64,000 nucleotides of DNA from the NCBI RefSeq assembly GCF_001570365.1, contig NZ_BBYK01000050.1, forward strand, positions 61,870 through 125,869, read 5' to 3'. Made by a program: the position numbers and the translations under genes. The notes under the pieces were generated by a model. It saw only the letters and a program-made list of their open reading frames with translations, was not told the origin of the DNA and made no database searches. The DNA comes from Microtetraspora fusca. Its GTDB lineage: Bacteria; Actinomycetota; Actinomycetes; Streptosporangiales; Streptosporangiaceae. Below, piece after piece: positions 59,908 to 64,000 of this stretch (positions are counted from its first letter, which is position 1; every line of letters begins with the position of its first letter).

Positions 59908-60948
59908 TCATTGGGCCCGCACTCTCGGGTCGAGGAAGCGGTAGACCACGTCCGCCAGCAGGTTCATGATGATCACACTCGCGCTGAAGACGATGAAGGT
60001 GCCCTGAAGCAGGGGCAGGTCGGGGATCCTGAGCGCCTCGTAGGTCAGATAGCCGAGGCCCGGCCAGGAGTAGACGGACTCGACCGTGATCGCGCCGCTG
60101 ACCAGGATGCCGAGGTGCATGAAGATCATCGTGACCGAGGGCAGCAGCGCGTTCGGCACCGCGTGGCGACGCCGTACGGCGTCGTCGGTCAGGCCCTTGG
60201 CCCTGGCGGTCAGCAGGTACGGGCTGCCCATCTCATCGATGATCGAGGAGCGCATGACCGTGACGTACTGGGCGAAGACCACGAGCACCATGGTCAGGCA
60301 GGGCAGCACCAGGTGCTTGGCCACGTCGACGATGTGAGCCCAGCCCTCCTGCGGCAGCGACGGGTCGCTCATGCCACCCGCGGGCAGCAGGCTCGGGATC
60401 GGGCCGAGGCCCACGCTGAAGGCGATCAGGAGGATCATGCCGAGCCAGAAGGTCGGCACCGACCACAGCATGAGTGAGGAGCTCGACGCGATCCGGTCGA
60501 ACAGGCTTCCGTGCCGCCAGCCGCTGCGGATGCCCAGCCACAGGCCGAGCGCGATCGACACGGCCGCGGCCGTGCCCATGAGGAGCAGGGTCGGCCCGAG
60601 CCGGTCGAGCACCAGTGACGAGACCGACTGCTGGAACTGCCAGGAGTAGCCGAGTTCACCCTTGAGCGTGTTGCCGACGAAGGTGAGGAACCGCTGCCAG
60701 ATCGGGTCGTCCAGGCCGAGCTGGAGGCGTACCTGGACGAGCTGCGCCTCGCTCGTGGGGCGGCCCCTGGTCAGGGTGCGGACCGGGTCGGCCGGCATCA
60801 GGCTGAAGATGACGAAGCCGATGACCAGCGTGACCATGAAGCTGACCAGGGCCGCGGCCAGCTTGGAGCCGAGGTAGGGCAGGAGGTCGGATCGCTTGAC
60901 CCCCTGCCCCTTGGCCTTGGCGGGGCCCGCGGCGGTGAGGCTACTCAC
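59908..60948 (-). CDS. peptide ABC transporter permease (DppB type)
   Basis: 346 residues. A 28-residue cytoplasmic start precedes six helices. Features are FVIFSLMPADPVRTLTRGRP, LGLDDPIWQRFLTFVGN, GELGYSWQFQQSVSSLVLDR, the EAA loop TARAKGLTDDAVRRRHAVPN and VSGAITVESVYSWPGLGYLT, typical of DppB/OppB permeases. GTG 60948 overlaps the end of the substrate-binding protein gene by 8 bases. It forms the channel with the DppC-type permease. Confidence 0.92.
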   Translation of the reverse strand: MSSLTAAGPAKAKGQGVKRSDLLPYLGSKLAAALVSFMVTLVIGFVIFSLMPADPVRTLTRGRPTSEAQLVQVRLQLGLDDPIWQRFLTFVGNTLKGELGYSWQFQQSVSSLVLDRLGPTLLLMGTAAAVSIALGLWLGIRSGWRHGSLFDRIASSSSLMLWSVPTFWLGMILLIAFSVGLGPIPSLLPAGGMSDPSLPQEGWAHIVDVAKHLVLPCLTMVLVVFAQYVTVMRSSIIDEMGSPYLLTARAKGLTDDAVRRRHAVPNALLPSVTMIFMHLGILVSGAITVESVYSWPGLGYLTYEALRIPDLPLLQGTFIVFSASVIIMNLLADVVYRFLDPRVRAQ

Positions 60949-62830
60949 GGTCGTCCGCGCTCGAGCGGCGCTTGAGCGCGATCCCGCCGCCGACGAGGAC
61001 GACGAGCAGGACGATGCCGCCGATCCACAGGGCGCCGCCGCCGCCGCTCTCCTCCTTGGCCGCGGTGGCCTTGGCGTTGGCCGGCGTGGCCTTGAGGTAG
61101 CCCCAGAACGAGTAGCTCTGCGCCGGGTACATGCCCTGCGCGTCCGGCTGTCCGTAGACCAGCCCGGTCACGGTGTCGGTACGGACCACATCGAGGGTGT
61201 TGGCGTTGAAGTGCATCTGGTTGACGTCGGCCTTGTAGAGGATGCTCTGCATCTCACCGACGATCTTGGCCCGCTCGTCCTGGTCGAACGTGGTGCGCTG
61301 CTTGTTGAACAGCTCGTCGTACTTCTCGTCGCAGAAGAACGAGTCGGTGTTGCCCGCGGTGCCGTCGTCCTTGGGCAGCGCGGCGCAGGTCTGGATGCCG
61401 AGCAGGAAGGTCGGGTCGGGGCCCGTGGTCCAGCCGTCCATCAGCAGGTCCCAGTCGCCCTTGGCCAGGTCGCTGTTGAGCGCGCTCATGCTCAGGGTCT
61501 GGATCTTGAGCTTGATCCCGACCGTCTCCAACCAGCCCTTGAGGTAGTTGGAGATGCCCGCGTCGTCCGTGTCGTCGGCGTGGATGCCGAGGCGCAGCTC
61601 CAGCGGCTTGCCGCTCTTGGGGTCGACGCGTACGCCGTCGGCGCCCTTGGTGTAGCCGGCGTCGTCGAGGATCTTGTTCGCCTGGTCGAGGTCGAACGGC
61701 GTCTCCTCGCCGGCGGCCGGCTTCCAGCTCCACTGCGGCCAGGCCGGGGGCAGGTAGCCGGCGCCGGGCACGGCCAGGCCGTCGCGTACCTTGGCGACAA
61801 GGGTCTTCCTGTCGGTGGCGAGCGCGATCGCGTGGCGCACCACCGGGTCGCCCAGCGCCGGGTGGCCGGTGCCGATCTTCTTGCCGGTGCGGGTGCGGGC
61901 GTTGTAATTGATCTCCAGGCCGGTCCAGCCGTTGCCGACCTCCTGGACGGTCAGCAGGCTCTTGTCCGCCTGCAGCGCCTTGAACTGGGTCGGGTTCACG
62001 CCGTTGATGTAGTCGAGCTGGCCGCTGCGCAGCGCGGCGACCGCGGCGTCCACCGACTTGAAGCTCTGCTGGACCATGTGGTCGAAGCCGGGCTTGCCGA
62101 GGATGAAGTCCCTGTTGGCGTCGAACTTCGCGTACTGCTCGGGCTTGTAGTCCGTGAGCGTCCACGGGCCGTAGCCGACGAGCGGGAAGGCGTCGTTCTT
62201 GTAGTCCTTGAGGTTCTTCGCCTGCGACTCCCAGATGTGCTTCGGCACGATCGGGATGCCGCTGCGCGGGACGCTCACGTAGGTGACGTTGGCCTGGGGC
62301 TCCTTGGTCTTGATGACCAGGGTCGTCGCGTCGGGCGCGGTGACCGACGCGAAGTTGCTGACCAGCGAGCCGTTGGCGGTCCCCGCGACCGCGTCGGTCA
62401 TGATTAGGTTCAGCGTCCAGGCGGCGTCCTCAGCCGTGAGCGGCGTGCCGTCGCTCCACTTCAGGCCGTCCGTGATCGTGAAGGTCCAGGTCAGCTTGTC
62501 GTCCGACTGCGTCCACGACTTGGCGAGGTAGGGTCCGGGACGGCCCTGCTCGTCGAGGGAGTTGAGCGTCGGATAGACCGCGGCGAAGACGTCGTAGGCG
62601 CCGTCGAAGAAGGCGAGGAACGGGTTCAGCGTGTCGATGCCGGAGCCCGACATCTTCACCCGAAGTGTGGTCTCTCCCTGCCCCGACGGCGCGGACGCCG
62701 CGGCGGCGGATCCGGACGACGTGGTCGCGGTGGCGGTTCCTGCGGGGAGCGCGACGCCGGCGAGCACCGTCCCGCTCAGCGCGCAGGCGGCCAGTGCCAA
62801 CCGGCCACGCCGCGAATTGCCTGTCCCCAT
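60941..62830 (-). CDS. peptide ABC transporter substrate-binding protein, SBP family 5, C-terminally anchored
   Basis: 629 residues. A signal peptide (RLALAACALSGTVLAGVALP) is followed by the SBP_bac_5 domain: DTLNPFLAFFDGAYDVFAAV, YLAKSWTQSDDKLTWTFTIT, DGLKWSDGTPLTAEDAAWTL, VRHAIALATDRKTLVAKV and LPPAWPQWSWKP. Unlike most binding proteins of this class it lacks a lipobox Cys at the cut site. It ends in a membrane helix (ALWIGGIVLLVVLVGGGIAL) with basic residues after it, so it is anchored at its C-terminus. ATG 62830 follows CCAGGAGATATCA. It is the first gene of the operon. Confidence 0.92.
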   Translation of the reverse strand: MGTGNSRRGRLALAACALSGTVLAGVALPAGTATATTSSGSAAAASAPSGQGETTLRVKMSGSGIDTLNPFLAFFDGAYDVFAAVYPTLNSLDEQGRPGPYLAKSWTQSDDKLTWTFTITDGLKWSDGTPLTAEDAAWTLNLIMTDAVAGTANGSLVSNFASVTAPDATTLVIKTKEPQANVTYVSVPRSGIPIVPKHIWESQAKNLKDYKNDAFPLVGYGPWTLTDYKPEQYAKFDANRDFILGKPGFDHMVQQSFKSVDAAVAALRSGQLDYINGVNPTQFKALQADKSLLTVQEVGNGWTGLEINYNARTRTGKKIGTGHPALGDPVVRHAIALATDRKTLVAKVRDGLAVPGAGYLPPAWPQWSWKPAAGEETPFDLDQANKILDDAGYTKGADGVRVDPKSGKPLELRLGIHADDTDDAGISNYLKGWLETVGIKLKIQTLSMSALNSDLAKGDWDLLMDGWTTGPDPTFLLGIQTCAALPKDDGTAGNTDSFFCDEKYDELFNKQRTTFDQDERAKIVGEMQSILYKADVNQMHFNANTLDVVRTDTVTGLVYGQPDAQGMYPAQSYSFWGYLKATPANAKATAAKEESGGGGALWIGGIVLLVVLVGGGIALKRRSSADDRE

Positions 62831-62904
62831 TGATATCTCCTGGGTGGTTCAGCAGCCATGTGTCCAGGAATGCTGACGATCACGGAGCACATCCCCAAGA
62901 GCTG

Positions 62905-62923
62905 TGAGGCTTTACGGGCCTCA
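62905..62923. promoter_or_regulatory. small dyad upstream of the peptide importer
   Basis: TGAGGC-tttacgg-GCCTCA, a 6-base stem with a 7-base loop, lies 75 bases upstream of the binding-protein start. It could be an operator or a weak terminator for the methyltransferase gene upstream on the same strand. The rest of 62831-63021 shows nothing. Confidence 0.3.
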
Positions 62924-63021
62924 GCATCGAAAAGCGCGACGGTTCCGCCCTTCCGGCCTCGCCAGGACCTAGCCTGAGCCGGTACGAGCGCCGCCCCCGC
63001 ACGACCGTGTCGCAGCCCGTG

Positions 63022-63663
63022 TCACTGGGGGTAGCCGTACCGGCCGTGGAGGCGGACGAACCTGGCCAGGGTGAGGACCTGGCGGCGCTCCAGCCCGGCC
63101 GGGACGCGCTCGAACAGCACGACCTCCTCCTGCCCGCCGGTGCCGATCGGCTGGACCAGGCGGCCGCCGACGCGGAGCTGCCCGGCCAGCGGCGCGGGCA
63201 CCTCGGGGTAGGCGGCCGACACGAGGACCGCGTCGTACGGCGCCCGCTCGGGCACCCCGCAGCTTCCGTCGCCCGTGAACAGCTCGACGTTGCCCACGCC
63301 GTGGCGGGCGAGGTTGCTCCGGGCCCGCGCGCAGAGGTCGGGCCGCAGCTCGATCGTCACGACGTCGGCGGCGAGGCGCGCGAGCAGCGCGGTCTGGAAG
63401 CCGAGGCCGGTGCCGACCTCCAGCACGTGCTCGTTTCCGGTCAGGCCCAGCCCCTCGATCATCCGTGCCGACAGCGACGGCTGGGTGGTCACCTGACCGT
63501 GCCCGATCGGCAGCGGCACGTCGTCGTAGGCCTCGTCGGCGAGGTCGTCCGGGACGAAGCCGGCCCGGGGTGTCGCCCGCACCGCGGCGATCAGGCGCTC
63601 GTCGCGGACGCCCTCGGCCTGCAGGATCTCGGCGAGGGACTCGGGGGACCCGGGCACGGTCAC
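63022..63663 (-). CDS. protein-L-isoaspartate O-methyltransferase family protein
   Basis: 213 residues. Class I methyltransferase with the PIMT pattern: FVPDDLADEAYDDVPLPIGH, GQVTTQPSLSARMIEGLGLT, HVLEVGTGLGFQTALLARLA (S-adenosylmethionine loop), VVTIELRPDLCARARSNLA and GDGSCGVPERAPYDAVLVSA. PIMT repairs isoaspartyl residues in damaged proteins; actinomycete relatives also act in lanthipeptide-type modification, but no such cluster is here. GTG 63663 overlaps the CapA-like stop by 4 bases, so the pair is co-translated. Confidence 0.9.
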   Translation of the reverse strand: MTVPGSPESLAEILQAEGVRDERLIAAVRATPRAGFVPDDLADEAYDDVPLPIGHGQVTTQPSLSARMIEGLGLTGNEHVLEVGTGLGFQTALLARLAADVVTIELRPDLCARARSNLARHGVGNVELFTGDGSCGVPERAPYDAVLVSAAYPEVPAPLAGQLRVGGRLVQPIGTGGQEEVVLFERVPAGLERRQVLTLARFVRLHGRYGYPQ

Positions 63664-64000
63664 GCCTCCCGCGCCGCGAGCATGCCGTCCGGCTCGCGGA
63701 CGACCCGGACCCCGAAGCCGCGGCTGACGCCGTCGAGGGTCCCGCGCAGCCACTCGACGTCGTCCGGCCCGGCGCGGCACAGCCGCATCCGCCGGGCCCG
63801 CAACGGCGCCATGCGCAACGCGGTCGCCCGCCCCGACTCCGGGTCGAGCGACGCGAAGTACAGCAGGCGCAGGTCGTCGCGGAACTCCTCGTATCCGGCG
63901 ATGCCCTCGTAGTCGTCCACCAGGTCGCCGCAGCCGTACAGCACGAGCCTGCCCCGGTGCAGCTCGATCGGGCGCGGATGGTGCGAGGAGTGGCCGTGCA
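63660..64000 (-). CDS. CapA-family metallophosphatase-like protein, 3' part
   Basis: The frame is open to the end of the window. The visible C-terminus reads GHSSHHPRPIELHRGRLVLY, GCGDLVDDYEGIAGYEEFRD and DLRLLYFASLDPESGRATAL. This is the end of CapA/poly-gamma-glutamate-synthesis-like proteins, where GHSSHHP supplies metal ligands. The N-terminal part lies beyond base 64000. It overlaps the methyltransferase gene by 4 bases. Bacterial CapA relatives of this subgroup have no settled function. Confidence 0.85.
   Translation of the reverse strand, partial: HGHSSHHPRPIELHRGRLVLYGCGDLVDDYEGIAGYEEFRDDLRLLYFASLDPESGRATALRMAPLRARRMRLCRAGPDDVEWLRGTLDGVSRGFGVRVVREPDGMLAAREA

Noticed and set aside
63022..64000. 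Lanthipeptide-associated methyltransferase
   Set aside because: No precursor or lanthionine synthetase gene is visible; the neighbour is CapA-like, so the ordinary protein-repair enzyme is more likely.

Overview
The window is very GC-rich actinomycete DNA. It has GC-rich third codon positions, many GTG starts, 4-base ATGA/GTGA gene overlaps, some apparently leaderless genes, and NarL-type two-component pairs. Family content (split ChrB proteins, NmtR/P1B-4 ATPase, Rox, COG4315 and TIGR03086 domains) suits a chromosomal region of a Streptosporangiales-like genus such as Nonomuraea, Streptosporangium or Actinomadura. The genus is inferred. No rRNA, tRNA, CRISPR array, integrase or intact insertion sequence was seen.

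Layout. 1-1.4 kb: end of an iron-sulfur operon (FhuF-like protein, unknown protein, thioredoxin-like ferredoxin). 1.5-12.2 kb: a chain of small resistance or detoxification units, each with its own regulator: TetR/MFS efflux, WYL regulator/epoxide hydrolase, rifampicin monooxygenase with a leader peptide and hairpin, HxlR/reductase/metallo-hydrolase, TetR/haloalkane dehalogenase. 12.2-21.2 kb: phosphotransferase, MerR fusion regulator, YceI, small GntR, a vanadium haloperoxidase-COG4315 fusion, a hemerythrin lipoprotein and a frameshifted membrane hydrolase. 21.2-29.6 kb: two NarL-type two-component systems, RtcB, GNAT and a membrane protein.

29.9-49 kb is a metal and oxyanion island: a secreted ParB-like protein; a ChrB-N protein overlapping a P2-like P-type ATPase; NmtR divergent from a P1B-4 Co/Ni ATPase; a DUF1259 protein; a second ChrB-N with ChrB-C and an MFS exporter; YibE/F; and a yybP-ykoY Mn2+ riboswitch in front of a CaCA cation exchanger. 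Scattered in it are decayed genes: two regulator remnants, an IS5-type transposase tail cut into an ArsR/DUF5937 regulator, an Acr3 start, and a 78-base sequence whose other copy lies at 26.5 kb.

49-64 kb is housekeeping-like: an LCP cell-wall ligase, an IS3 remnant, a cytochrome P450, an ECF sigma factor, a TetR regulator, an ABC-F protein behind a 7-codon ORF and hairpin, an LD-carboxypeptidase next to a complete five-gene peptide ABC importer, an isoaspartyl methyltransferase and the end of a CapA-like gene.

The best candidates for undescribed biology are the leaderless ChrB-N/P-type ATPase operon with a GTTAC-N4-GTAAC dyad over its -10 box, the split ChrB-N/ChrB-C/MFS operon, the leader-peptide-plus-hairpin arrangements before rox and the ABC-F gene, the haloperoxidase-COG4315 fusion, and a sensor kinase carrying a second, histidine-less kinase half.
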